NCBI GenBank assembly: GCA_020073485.1
Contig: JAIQFB010000001.1
Span: 62,001 to 126,000, forward strand
DNA: 64,000 nucleotides
DNA from: Terriglobia bacterium
Lineage (GTDB): Bacteria > Acidobacteriota > Terriglobia > Acidiferrales > UBA7541
Direction: 5' to 3'
A program made the position numbers and the translations under genes. Every line of letters starts with the position of its first letter. Positions within the stretch are counted from its first letter, which is position 1. Under the pieces are notes generated by a model. That model saw only the letters and a list, made by a program, of their open reading frames with translations. It ran no database searches and was not told where the DNA came from. Below, in pieces: positions 54,690 through 63,399 of the stretch.

Positions 54690-56099
54690 ATGAATGTTCG
54701 CCAGGCCACGACCCGCCGATTCGATTTTCCGCTCCAACTCCGATTTGTTTTGCTTTTCGCACTCGTATGCTTTTGCCGCGCCGCAACGTTCGCGCAATCC
54801 GATCCCGCTGAACCCCAACAGGGCCATCCGGCGCCGAAACTTCTAGCCCGCCCCGCAAACCCCGTCGCTCGCCAAGAAGTGGATGAAAAAGCAATGCGCG
54901 CCCTGATCGAGCAGCTCGTCGCCTGCGGCACGCGCCATTCGCTTTCCTCCTGGAGCGACCCCGCGCGCGGCGCCGGCTGCGCCCGCGACCACATCCTCGC
55001 GCGCTTGCAGGAAATCAACCAGCAATCCGGAAACAAGCTGCACATCGTCGATGACAAATTCGAGACCACCGGTCCCAGAACCAACAACAAGCCGGTCCCT
55101 ATGGAAAACATCTACGCCATCCTCACCGGTTCCGATCCTGCGCTCGCAAAAACCGTCATCATCGTTTCAGGACATTTTGACAGCCGCGCTTCCGATCCCC
55201 TGGATCCGGCCCTGGGCGCGCCCGGCGCCGATGACGACGCTTCCGGCGTGGCCGTCAGTATGGAATGCGCGCGGTTGCTGAGCCGCACAGGCCCCGCCAG
55301 ACATGGGCCGTATCGAGCCACTTTGCTTTTTGCGGCCATCTCCGGAGAAGAGCAAGGCTTGCTCGGTAGTTCGCGTATGCTCGAGTGGGTCCAGCAGCAG
55401 GGCTACACCGTCGGCGGGATGCTCGACAACGATATCGTCGGCTCGGACTCCGCCCCCGGCGCGCCGCATCGCGTGCGCCTTTTTTCAGGAAGTGGGGACC
55501 AGGACGACAGCGACTCGCCCTCGCGCGAACTGGCGCGCGCCATCGAGGACATTGACGGCCGCGCTTCTCTCCGACTGATTTTCAATGTCGACCGCCTGGG
55601 CCGTGGCGGCGACCACTACGTCTTCTACAAAGCAGGCCAGCCCGGCGTGCGTTTTACCGAGCCGCTCGAGGATTACCGCCATCAGCATCAGACTCCGCGC
55701 ACGGAAAACGGCGTCGAGTACGGCGATCAGATGAAATATCTGAATTTCACATTCATGGGCAATGTCGCCCGTGACAATGCCGAAGCCCTGCGCCAGTTGG
55801 CCCTGGCCCCCGCTCCGCCCTTGCAATTGAAACTCAGCGGCGGCGTTACGCCAGACGCCAAACTCGCATGGACGGCAGAGGAAGATCCGGACCGGGCAGG
55901 CTTTGAAATTGTGTGGCGCGAGACCACCGATCCCCGCTGGCAGGTGTACGATTTTTCCCCATCCGCGGATGAATTTGTGCTGAAAAGCGTCTCCACCGAC
56001 AACCACTTCTTCGCCGTCCGCTCGGTAGGAAAAAATGGCGCCCGCTCCATCGCCGTTCCCACCGACACAGGACGAAGATTGCCGCCCGGCAGACAGTAA
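54690..56099 (+). CDS. Secreted M28-family peptidase
   Basis: This 469-residue protein has a signal peptide (LLFALVCFCRAATFAQ) and an M28 zinc aminopeptidase domain: VSGHFDSRASDPLDP, GADDDASGVAVSME and AAISGEEQGLLGSS supply the metal ligands and the catalytic Glu. The C-terminal 90 residues look like a fibronectin-type III domain (LAWTAEEDPDRAGFEIVWRE). It cleaves peptides outside the cytoplasm. Single gene flanked by repeats. Confidence 0.9.
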   Translation: MNVRQATTRRFDFPLQLRFVLLFALVCFCRAATFAQSDPAEPQQGHPAPKLLARPANPVARQEVDEKAMRALIEQLVACGTRHSLSSWSDPARGAGCARDHILARLQEINQQSGNKLHIVDDKFETTGPRTNNKPVPMENIYAILTGSDPALAKTVIIVSGHFDSRASDPLDPALGAPGADDDASGVAVSMECARLLSRTGPARHGPYRATLLFAAISGEEQGLLGSSRMLEWVQQQGYTVGGMLDNDIVGSDSAPGAPHRVRLFSGSGDQDDSDSPSRELARAIEDIDGRASLRLIFNVDRLGRGGDHYVFYKAGQPGVRFTEPLEDYRHQHQTPRTENGVEYGDQMKYLNFTFMGNVARDNAEALRQLALAPAPPLQLKLSGGVTPDAKLAWTAEEDPDRAGFEIVWRETTDPRWQVYDFSPSADEFVLKSVSTDNHFFAVRSVGKNGARSIAVPTDTGRRLPPGRQ

Positions 56100-56100
56100 G

Positions 56101-56222
56101 ACGGGCTTTTTATCCTGAGCGCAGCGAAGGACAGCCTGTCGCTTTTAAGAATGTAATTAGGAAGAAAATCCCTTTGAGGTAAAACGAAAAACCAAACCCC
56201 GACAGGCTGAAGTCTGTCCGAC
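56101..56222. repeat. Palindrome copies between peptidase and GGT genes
   Basis: A copy with an insert, GGGCTTTTTATCCTGAGCGC to about 56147, and a second (CCGACAGGCTGAAGTCTGTC) at 56200 belong to the same repeat family as 54517 and 57961. Confidence 0.7.
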
Positions 56223-56227
56223 CGGCC

Positions 56228-57937
56228 CTACTTCGCCCACTCCTTGATCACCAGCTCCGGTATAGCCGCCCCATCCTTGCGCGGATCCGACGCGCCGTAA
56301 TTCACTCCGCTCGCATAATCGCGCATCACTGCCTGCCCTCCGCCGAAATCATCCGAAAACCCGTTGTGCATCGTCAGAATGTGCCCCTTGTTGGTAAGCT
56401 CCGCCCGCACATTCCCCGGCACGCGATTTTCCAGCTCCACGTCGCATCCCGCAAAAGTGCGCTTGGTGAACCGCGCCGTTTCCATCGCCGCCTGGATATT
56501 CTGGTTGAAATCCACTATGTGCGAGACGAACTGCGCGTGCGCCTGCGCCTGGTTCCATCCCCCCATGATTCCGAACGCGATCCGGATCTGATCCTTTTCC
56601 ATGAATGCGGGAATGATCGTGTGCAGCGGCCGCTTGTGTCCGGCAATCGCGTTCGGCGAATCCTTGTCCATGTTGAACAGCGCCCCGCGGTCGTGCAGTG
56701 GAAATCCCGTGCCTGCCGCAACCAGTCCCGAACCGAACTCATCGTAATTCGATTCGATCAGCGAGACCATGTTGCCGTCGCGATCCACCACGCTCAGGTA
56801 CGTGGTGTCTCCCGCATCGGGAATCGGCGCGCCCGGCGCAACCTCGCACCTGGCGTGTTCCAGATCGATCAATTTTGCGCGCTCGGCCGCGTACGATTTC
56901 GAGAGCATCCCGCTCACCGGCATCTTCGCCGTTTTTGGATCGCCGATGTAACGCGCGACGTCCGCGTACGCCAGCTTCTTCGCTTCGATCTGAATGTGTA
57001 GCGCCTGCGGCGAGTTCAGCCCCAGCTTGTGCAGATCGAACTGCTCCATCAGGTTCAGCATTTCCAGCGCGCCGATCCCCTGCACGTTCGGAGGCAACTC
57101 CAAAACCGTCCACCCGCGATACGTCGTCGAGATGGGCTCGACCCATTCGCTGGAATAATCGGCGAAATCCTTGGCCGTGAACGCTCCGCCGTGCTGCGCC
57201 GATAATTCCAGCAGGCTTTTCGCAATCTGCCCGCGGTAAAAAGCGTCGCGCCCGCCCTGCGCGATCTGCCGCAGAGACCACGCCAGATCGGGATTGTGCA
57301 TGACTTCGCCCAAGCGCGGCGCCCGGTCGTCGATCAGAAACGTCTTCGCCGCGGCTTCCGAATTGCGCAGCAGGTCGGCGTCCTTCGCAAAGTGCATCGC
57401 GATCCATTCGGTCGCAGGGTAGCCGTCGTCGGCGATCTGAATTGCAGGCGCCAGCACTTCGCTCAGTTTCTTTTTTCCAAACCGGTCGAGAAGCTTTTGC
57501 CATCCGTCCACGGCGCCCGGGACTGTGGCCGATTCGATGCCGCGCACCGGGACTTCCTGCAACCCCTTCTGGCGTAGCCGCTCGATCGATTGTCCCGCGG
57601 GAGCCCATCCGCTGGCGTTGAGCCCGTAATATTTTCCGCTCTTGGCGTCGTACACGATGGCGAAGAGATCGCCGCCGATTCCGTTCCACATCGGCGCCAC
57701 CACGGTCATCACCGCGTGCGCCGCGATGGCCGCGTCCACCGCGTTTCCCCCGCGCTCCAGGATCGCCGCCCCCGCCTTCGACGCCAGCGGAGATTCCGTC
57801 GCGACAATCCCGCCCTGCGAGATCACCATCGAGCGCCCCTGCCCGCGATCCTGCGCAAACACTTTGTCCTGGTTCATTTCCATGGTCAGAATTCCTGTAA
57901 GGAGGAGTAACGCCAGCCGGATTGAGAATTTGCTCAT
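56228..57937 (-). CDS. ggt: Gamma-glutamyltransferase
   Basis: This 569-residue enzyme cleaves the gamma-glutamyl bond of glutathione and similar peptides. It has a signal peptide and the large-subunit start GIVATESPLASKAG and GGNAVDAAIAAHAVMTVVAP. The autoprocessing threonine is in DAGDTTYLSVVDRDGN (near residue 376). MWNGIGGDLFAIVYD is also conserved. It is likely periplasmic. Its substrate may be peptides from the adjacent secreted peptidase; this is inference. Confidence 0.92.
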   Translation of the reverse strand: MSKFSIRLALLLLTGILTMEMNQDKVFAQDRGQGRSMVISQGGIVATESPLASKAGAAILERGGNAVDAAIAAHAVMTVVAPMWNGIGGDLFAIVYDAKSGKYYGLNASGWAPAGQSIERLRQKGLQEVPVRGIESATVPGAVDGWQKLLDRFGKKKLSEVLAPAIQIADDGYPATEWIAMHFAKDADLLRNSEAAAKTFLIDDRAPRLGEVMHNPDLAWSLRQIAQGGRDAFYRGQIAKSLLELSAQHGGAFTAKDFADYSSEWVEPISTTYRGWTVLELPPNVQGIGALEMLNLMEQFDLHKLGLNSPQALHIQIEAKKLAYADVARYIGDPKTAKMPVSGMLSKSYAAERAKLIDLEHARCEVAPGAPIPDAGDTTYLSVVDRDGNMVSLIESNYDEFGSGLVAAGTGFPLHDRGALFNMDKDSPNAIAGHKRPLHTIIPAFMEKDQIRIAFGIMGGWNQAQAHAQFVSHIVDFNQNIQAAMETARFTKRTFAGCDVELENRVPGNVRAELTNKGHILTMHNGFSDDFGGGQAVMRDYASGVNYGASDPRKDGAAIPELVIKEWAK

Positions 57938-57960
57938 TGAAGAATCGTATCCTCTGGCAC

Positions 57961-58174
57961 TGGTGGCACAGGCTTTTTACCCTGAGTGAAGCGAAGGGCA
58001 GCCTGTGCGGATTAGATTTTCTACAGCCAAAAATATCGCGCAGGTCAACAGTCTGCGGAAGAAATCGAGTAGCACGGCCACTCTTGGCTGTGCGATTTTG
58101 TATGCCGCACTTAGGTCATCGAACTGACCACAGTTGCAAACAACATACAGGCAAGAGTGCCTGTGCTACTAAAT
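57961..58174. repeat. Two intergenic repeat copies
   Basis: A palindrome with an insert (GGTGGCACAGGCTTTTTACC to about 58013) and a GGCAAGAGTGCC copy at 58144-58174 lie between ggt and the propeller gene. No gene is seen in this interval. Confidence 0.75.
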
Positions 58175-58178
58175 CCCG

Positions 58179-59192
58179 TTACGACCACGGCACCACCATC
58201 GCCAGAAGCCTCTTGGGCCCTTCCCCGGTCTTCACCGTGGCCACCACTTCCCGCGATTTGGCGTCAATGATCGTTGTATTGTCGCTGGCGCAGTTGCTGA
58301 CGGCCACATATTTGCCGTCGGGCGAAAAGCCGATCCAATTCGGGCATTCGCCGGTGGTGATTTCCTTGGAAAGTTTTTTCGAGGCCACGTCATACACGTA
58401 TACCCCGTTGTCGGACAGGCTAGTGACCCAAAGTTCCTTCTCGTCCCCCGAAAGCGCCAGTCCATGCGTCTCCGTATGCGGCTCCAGAATGCAATCCGCG
58501 GGAGGTGCGGCCGGCAGGTCCACGCGCGCGATTTCTTTCTTGGTCGGAATATTCACGATCTCAAAACCGTGATAATCCGAGAGCGCGACGTACAAAGTCT
58601 TTTCGTCCCGCGTCACAGCGTAGGGCCGCGGAATTCCTCCCACCGGAATCTTGTCCGTGTATTCCATCTTCTTCAAGTCGATGCGGTTGATCTGGTGATC
58701 GTCCATGGACGAAACGTACAGGATATCGTTGCGGCCCGTGTTGTAGGCGTTGTGCGGCGCGTTGACCGGCAGCACCTTCACGATTTTTCCCTGCGGGATG
58801 TCGATAATGTCCACTCCGCCCACGTCGCGAATAGGTACCGCCACGTAGTGGCCGTCCGGAGTCGACGCGCACTGATTGGGCCGCCCGGTCAGCATAATTG
58901 TTGCGGTCACCGTGTTCGTGGCAGTCTCGATCACCTTCAAAGTCTTTTCCGACTCGATGGTGGTGAACAGTTTCTGCCCGTCAGCCTGCGCGCAGACGCC
59001 GTGCACGCGCTTGCCAACGGTGATCTCCGCGTCCGCCTTCATCGTGGCCAGATCGATCCTGGTAATGGTCGTGCCCAGGCTGTTGGTGACGTACACCTTC
59101 ATGGCCCCCATTTTTGCGGGCGCCACCTTGCTTAGTCCGAATGCGCAAAACACCAGGGCCGCCATCACCACCCATCGTGCGCGTGCGTTCAT
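58179..59192 (-). CDS. YVTN-type beta-propeller exported protein
   Basis: This 337-residue protein has a signal peptide (VVMAALVFCAFGLSKVAPA) and seven short blades such as KVYVTNSLGTTITRIDLATM, GHYVAVPIRDVGGVDIID and KYVAVSNCASDNTTIIDA. YVTN propellers bind proteins or ligands outside the cell. It is a single gene. No enzymatic motif is seen. Confidence 0.88.
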   Translation of the reverse strand: MNARARWVVMAALVFCAFGLSKVAPAKMGAMKVYVTNSLGTTITRIDLATMKADAEITVGKRVHGVCAQADGQKLFTTIESEKTLKVIETATNTVTATIMLTGRPNQCASTPDGHYVAVPIRDVGGVDIIDIPQGKIVKVLPVNAPHNAYNTGRNDILYVSSMDDHQINRIDLKKMEYTDKIPVGGIPRPYAVTRDEKTLYVALSDYHGFEIVNIPTKKEIARVDLPAAPPADCILEPHTETHGLALSGDEKELWVTSLSDNGVYVYDVASKKLSKEITTGECPNWIGFSPDGKYVAVSNCASDNTTIIDAKSREVVATVKTGEGPKRLLAMVVPWS

Positions 59193-59312
59193 CGCGTGTC
59201 TCCTATTCTCTGTCCATTCAGGTTGCAGTTTGGCGGGATTATACCGCCGGACCGCGCGGCAGTCCTAGCATTCGTTCGCGCCGCCGGCGCCATTTCTCGC
59301 GCCTGGGCCCCG

Positions 59313-59846
59313 TCACCGCATCTTCGATTTCAGTTTGATCGTCTTTCCATCGACGACGAACGTGCCGTATCCGTGATGATGAATGGTCTTGGGATTTTTC
59401 TGCGCGGGATCCTTCCAGGCCTTCAGCACTTCGAGGATGAAAAGATTATAGGTGCTGACCAGCCGCCTATCGGCCACCCTGCATTCCAGGTTGGCGAAAC
59501 ATTCGGCCACCAGCGGAGGCGCCACCCTTTTGGCGGGCACGGCCGTTAGCCCAATCGCCGCAAACTTATCGATGTCGCGGCCAGACGAGTTGCCGACCTC
59601 CACTACTTTGCTTGCCAATTTCACCGCGGGAATGGCGATCACGCATTCCCCGGTTGCACGCAACGCGGCGAAACTATAATTGGCGCTGCTCACCACGCAC
59701 GCCACCAGCGGCGGCTCAAACTCGACCATCATGTGCCAGGACATGGTCATGACATTGGCGCGGCCCTTGCGCGACGTCGTCAACAGCACCACCGGCCCCG
59801 GTTCGAGCAGCTGGTAGACCTTGGCCAAAGGCAAATCCTTCATCAT
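59313..59846 (-). CDS. Flavin reductase-like protein
   Basis: This 177-residue protein fits the flavin reductase-like FMN-binding family: PGPVVLLTTSRKGRANVMTM, ECVIAIPAVKLASKVVEVGN, and a closing NLFILEVLKAW. It could supply reduced flavin to the HpaB-type hydroxylase, though it is 6.5 kb away and on the opposite strand. The ATG at 59846 and a second at 59843 are equal options. Confidence 0.85.
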   Translation of the reverse strand: MMKDLPLAKVYQLLEPGPVVLLTTSRKGRANVMTMSWHMMVEFEPPLVACVVSSANYSFAALRATGECVIAIPAVKLASKVVEVGNSSGRDIDKFAAIGLTAVPAKRVAPPLVAECFANLECRVADRRLVSTYNLFILEVLKAWKDPAQKNPKTIHHHGYGTFVVDGKTIKLKSKMR

Positions 59847-59990
59847 GCTCGCGGCACCTCGCAGCCGGGGTTTCCGGGCCTGAAGTTATAACAAATTTCG
59901 CATCGGGTCCATGTGACGCCGAGCGCCGCTCGCCCGAGGCAGACGCACTTCCGCCTTGCAATCGGTTCCCTCAGCAGGAACAATCCTTTT

Positions 59991-60566
59991 GTGGAAATTC
60001 ACGAGTGGAACAAACGCTACCGCCTGCGGGAACACGCCGCGTCGGATTTTGAATCTCCGCCCACGCCTCTTCTGGTGGAAACCGCAACCGCGTTGACGCC
60101 GGGGAAGGCGCTCGACCTCGCCTGCGGCGCGGGCCGCAACGCGCTGTGGCTGGCCGAGCGCGGCTGGCAGGTCACCGCCGTCGACGGAGCATCCGAGGCC
60201 ATCGAAATCCTGCGCGCTCGCGCCGCCGAGCGCAATCTACCAATCGAGGTCCATGTCGCCGACCTCGAAAAGGGCGAATACGAAATCGAGCCCTCCCGCT
60301 GGGACTTGATCGCGATCTGCTACTACCTGCAACAAAATTTATTTGAACCCGCCAAGCGAGGCGTGAAGCCCGGCGGCATTTTAATCTCGATCGTGCACAT
60401 CACGGAGCCGGGCCAGCAGCAATCCCCGCACAGCCTGCGCCCCGGCGAATTGGAAGGATTCTTCAAAGGTTGGGAAATTCTTCATCGCCACGAAGGCATC
60501 CCCAGCGACAAGCCCCATCGCCGCTCCGTCGCCGAGATCGTCGCCCGCCGCCCACTGGATTCCTAA
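59991..60566 (+). CDS. Class I SAM-dependent methyltransferase (TehB-like)
   Basis: This 191-residue protein starts WNKRYRLREHAASDF and has the SAM site ALDLACGAGRNALWLAERGW and the acidic VTAVDGASEAIEIL. The layout is that of TehB-type methyltransferases. I use GTG at 59991, since the upstream extension to 59913 lacks family similarity. Substrate is unknown. Confidence 0.88.
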   Translation: MEIHEWNKRYRLREHAASDFESPPTPLLVETATALTPGKALDLACGAGRNALWLAERGWQVTAVDGASEAIEILRARAAERNLPIEVHVADLEKGEYEIEPSRWDLIAICYYLQQNLFEPAKRGVKPGGILISIVHITEPGQQQSPHSLRPGELEGFFKGWEILHRHEGIPSDKPHRRSVAEIVARRPLDS

Positions 60567-60586
60567 CCGGAATTTTGGCATGCAAA

Positions 60587-61042
60587 CTACTTGGACTTCA
60601 TCATCCCGTCGATGGAAAGCCCGTTTTCGCCGATATGCGCGAGCAGATAGTAATAGAGGAAGGCATAAATCAGCTGCAGCCCCGACACCAGCCAATCCTG
60701 CGCCAGATTGGTGCCGATCACCAGGCACAGGACCACTATTCCCCCGGCAATCAGTGCGAACCGCGTGAAGAGTCCGACCATCAGCAACAGGCCGAGCACC
60801 AATTCCACCCACGGCTGCACCGTGGCAAACGCCGGCAGCATGCTCGCCGGGATTACCGTGGTCTTTTCAAAATAGTGCGTCAAGTAGGCGAGAAACGCCG
60901 CGTGCCCCATCAGGATGCGGCTCACGCCATGCAGCATAATGTTCGCGCCAAACGACACGCGCAGGATCGCGTACGCCGTAATCGTATCGGACGAAATCCC
61001 GTTCGCAGGCCGCGCAGTTCCCACACTGGTCGATTCGCTCAT
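60587..61042 (-). CDS. DoxX-family membrane protein
   Basis: This 151-residue protein has four membrane helices and the DoxX pattern: AYAILRVSFGANIMLHGVSR, VELVLGLLLMVGLFTRFAL. Members take part in redox or thiosulfate handling; the role here is not known. It converges with the methyltransferase gene. Confidence 0.85.
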   Translation of the reverse strand: MSESTSVGTARPANGISSDTITAYAILRVSFGANIMLHGVSRILMGHAAFLAYLTHYFEKTTVIPASMLPAFATVQPWVELVLGLLLMVGLFTRFALIAGGIVVLCLVIGTNLAQDWLVSGLQLIYAFLYYYLLAHIGENGLSIDGMMKSK

Positions 61043-61271
61043 AATCCATCCTCAACAATTTTTAGATTTGGCCCGCCAAGCCGCCCGAATCGCACCCAAC
61101 CCGATTTCCCGGGTATGTTGGGTGGGAGTCTATCGCTTCCGCGGTTGTCGCACAAGAACGCTTTGATCGTGCGGCAATTGTCTGACGAGTGGTTTCATGC
61201 AACACAGCAATCTACGTTCGCGCCGTGCAATTCGCGCGTAGCCCGCTATTTGACGGCCAAGCAGACGTCCC

Positions 61272-62333
61272 CTACTGGCCCACCCTCTCCGCAATCGCCT
61301 TCCCCACAATTTCCGTAGTCGCCTTCCCACCCACATCCGGCGTGCGAAATTCCGGCGCGGCCAGCACATCCTCGATTGCACGCTCGATGGCGTCCGCGGC
61401 TTTCTCTTCGCCGAAATGGCGGAGCATCATCGCGCCGGACCAGATTTGCCCGATGGGATTGGCGATGCCTTTTCCGGCGATGTCCGGCGCGGAGCCGTGC
61501 ACCGGCTCGAACATCGAAGGATATTTCCTCGGCGGATTCAAATTCGCCGACGGAGCGATTCCGATCGACCCCACAACGGCCGGACCGAGATCGGAAAGAA
61601 TATCGCCGAACAGGTTCGATCCCACGACCACGTCAAACGACTCGGGCCGCCGCACAAAATGCGCCGTGAGAATGTCGATGTGATATTGGTCCGTGCGCAC
61701 GTCCGGAAATTGCTTGCCCATAGCGGCGAAGCGCTCGTCCCAGAACGGCATGGTGTGAATAATGCCGTTCGATTTTGTCGCGGACGTGACGTGCGATTTG
61801 CGTTTGCGCGCCAACTCGAACGCGAAGCGCAAAATGCGGTCCACGCCGCGCCTCGTGAAAATGTTCGTTTGCATGGCCATTTCTTCGTCTGTGCCGTCGA
61901 AAATCCGTCCGCCGACGTTGGAGTATTCGCCCTCCACGTTTTCGCGCACCACGCAGAAATCGATTCCTCCGGGTTTCGCGTTCTTCAGCGGCGAATCCAC
62001 TCCCTTCAACATGCGCACCGGGCGCAGGTTCACGTATTGCTCGAAGCTGCGGCGGATCGGAATCAGCAGCCCCCAAAGCGAAATGTGGTCCGGCACGCCC
62101 GGATAGCCGACCGCCCCCAGAAAAACGGCGTCGTACGGGCGCAACTGCGCCAGGCCGTCTTCGGGCATCATCTTTCCTGTCTTGAGGTAGGTCTCGCAGC
62201 TCCATCCGAAATGCTGCTGCGACAAACTAAAACCATAACGCCGCCCCGCCGCTTCCAGCACGCGCAGTCCTTCGGGCACCACTTCCTTCCCGATGCCGTC
62301 TCCGGGTATCACCGCAATTTTGTATGTATTCAT
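61272..62333 (-). CDS. Tartrate/isopropylmalate-type dehydrogenase
   Basis: This 353-residue member of the isocitrate/isopropylmalate/tartrate dehydrogenase family starts KIAVIPGDGIGKEVVPEGLR. VRENVEGEYSNVGGRIF, SHVTSATKSNGIIHTMPFWD and GSNLFGDILSDLGPAVVGSI match tartrate dehydrogenase/decarboxylase best. It oxidises a 2-hydroxyacid at the expense of NAD. The ATG at 62333 is used. It is 29 bp downstream of the aldolase gene, so a shared catabolic pathway is likely. Confidence 0.87.
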   Translation of the reverse strand: MNTYKIAVIPGDGIGKEVVPEGLRVLEAAGRRYGFSLSQQHFGWSCETYLKTGKMMPEDGLAQLRPYDAVFLGAVGYPGVPDHISLWGLLIPIRRSFEQYVNLRPVRMLKGVDSPLKNAKPGGIDFCVVRENVEGEYSNVGGRIFDGTDEEMAMQTNIFTRRGVDRILRFAFELARKRKSHVTSATKSNGIIHTMPFWDERFAAMGKQFPDVRTDQYHIDILTAHFVRRPESFDVVVGSNLFGDILSDLGPAVVGSIGIAPSANLNPPRKYPSMFEPVHGSAPDIAGKGIANPIGQIWSGAMMLRHFGEEKAADAIERAIEDVLAAPEFRTPDVGGKATTEIVGKAIAERVGQ

Positions 62334-62362
62334 GAAATGATTGCCTCCGCTTCCTCTATTTG

Positions 62363-63160
62363 TTATTCGATTTTTCCAACACGCGCCTTCCACAATTCCC
62401 ACGGCCGCGACACCACGGCATCAATGGATACGCTCGCTTTGGCCGATTCTTCCGGTGACAAAAACTTGACCGCTCCGAGTTGCGCCGCCTGGGCCTGCAG
62501 CCGCGCATTGATCTGGGTGTAGATCGCGCGAAACACTACTTGGGGAACCGCGTTGCCCACCGCGACGTACCCGTGTCCGCGCATCAGCACCACGGCGCTG
62601 TTCCCCAGCGATTTCGCCAGCGCGTCGCCGAGCTTGTTGTCGCGGACCAGCATGTCGGTCATCCCGGCGGCGTCCCGGATTTCAAAAATGGGCGCGCCCG
62701 AGCCCAGGAACGCGCTCATATGATAGACCGGGTGAAGCGCGGTTCCCGTCACCGTGAAGGGGATTACTTCCGGCGAGTGGCTGTGCACGATGGCCATCAC
62801 GTCCGGCCGCGCGCGGTAAATCGCCGCGTGAATGTACCGTTCGGAGTACACGGCGCGGCCGCGCGCATCGATCGGCTCGCCCTCGCTGTTGTATTCCAGA
62901 ATATCGCCGCGCGTGACGACCCCCGGCGCCATGCTGCGCGCCATCAAAAACCTGCTCGGATCTTTGACGTCGCGCGCGCTCACGTGCCCAAACCCGTCCA
63001 GCACATCCTGATCCGCCAGGATGCGATTGGCGTAAACCAGGTCTTCGACCTGCTTGGGATCGGGCGCCGCCGTCGCCACCTGCGCTTGCCCGGCCCACGC
63101 GTATGCGGCGAGCGCGCCGGCGCACAGCGCGATCAGGACACCAATTTTTACCTTCCGCAT
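62363..63160 (-). CDS. Exported class II aldolase/adducin-family protein
   Basis: This 265-residue protein has a signal peptide (VLIALCAGALAAYAWAG) before a class II aldolase domain: DVLDGFGHVSARD, IVHSHSPEVIPFTVTG (metal His), and VLMRGHGYVAVGNAV. The domain is normally cytosolic, so export is unusual. Family members cleave aldols or decarboxylate hydroxy acids; the substrate is unknown. The ATG at 63160 is used. It heads an operon with the tartrate-type dehydrogenase. Confidence 0.85.
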   Translation of the reverse strand: MRKVKIGVLIALCAGALAAYAWAGQAQVATAAPDPKQVEDLVYANRILADQDVLDGFGHVSARDVKDPSRFLMARSMAPGVVTRGDILEYNSEGEPIDARGRAVYSERYIHAAIYRARPDVMAIVHSHSPEVIPFTVTGTALHPVYHMSAFLGSGAPIFEIRDAAGMTDMLVRDNKLGDALAKSLGNSAVVLMRGHGYVAVGNAVPQVVFRAIYTQINARLQAQAAQLGAVKFLSPEESAKASVSIDAVVSRPWELWKARVGKIE

Positions 63161-63399
63161 GACTGCTCTCCACAAGAAAGTTTGATTCCGTATTTCGCGA
63201 TGAACGCGCGGCCGGAAATCGCAGCCCGTGAATTGTATCAAGAGCAGGCCGGTTGGATAGAGAGAATCTGACACGCGAGCAACCCCGCATCCATCGGCAA
63301 TTCGCGGATGGATCGCCGCGCAATTCGGGTTACAATTACGCGAAAAGGTTTTAGAGGTTTTCTCATTCACTCGTGAAATGAATTCCAGGAGAGCTGCCG

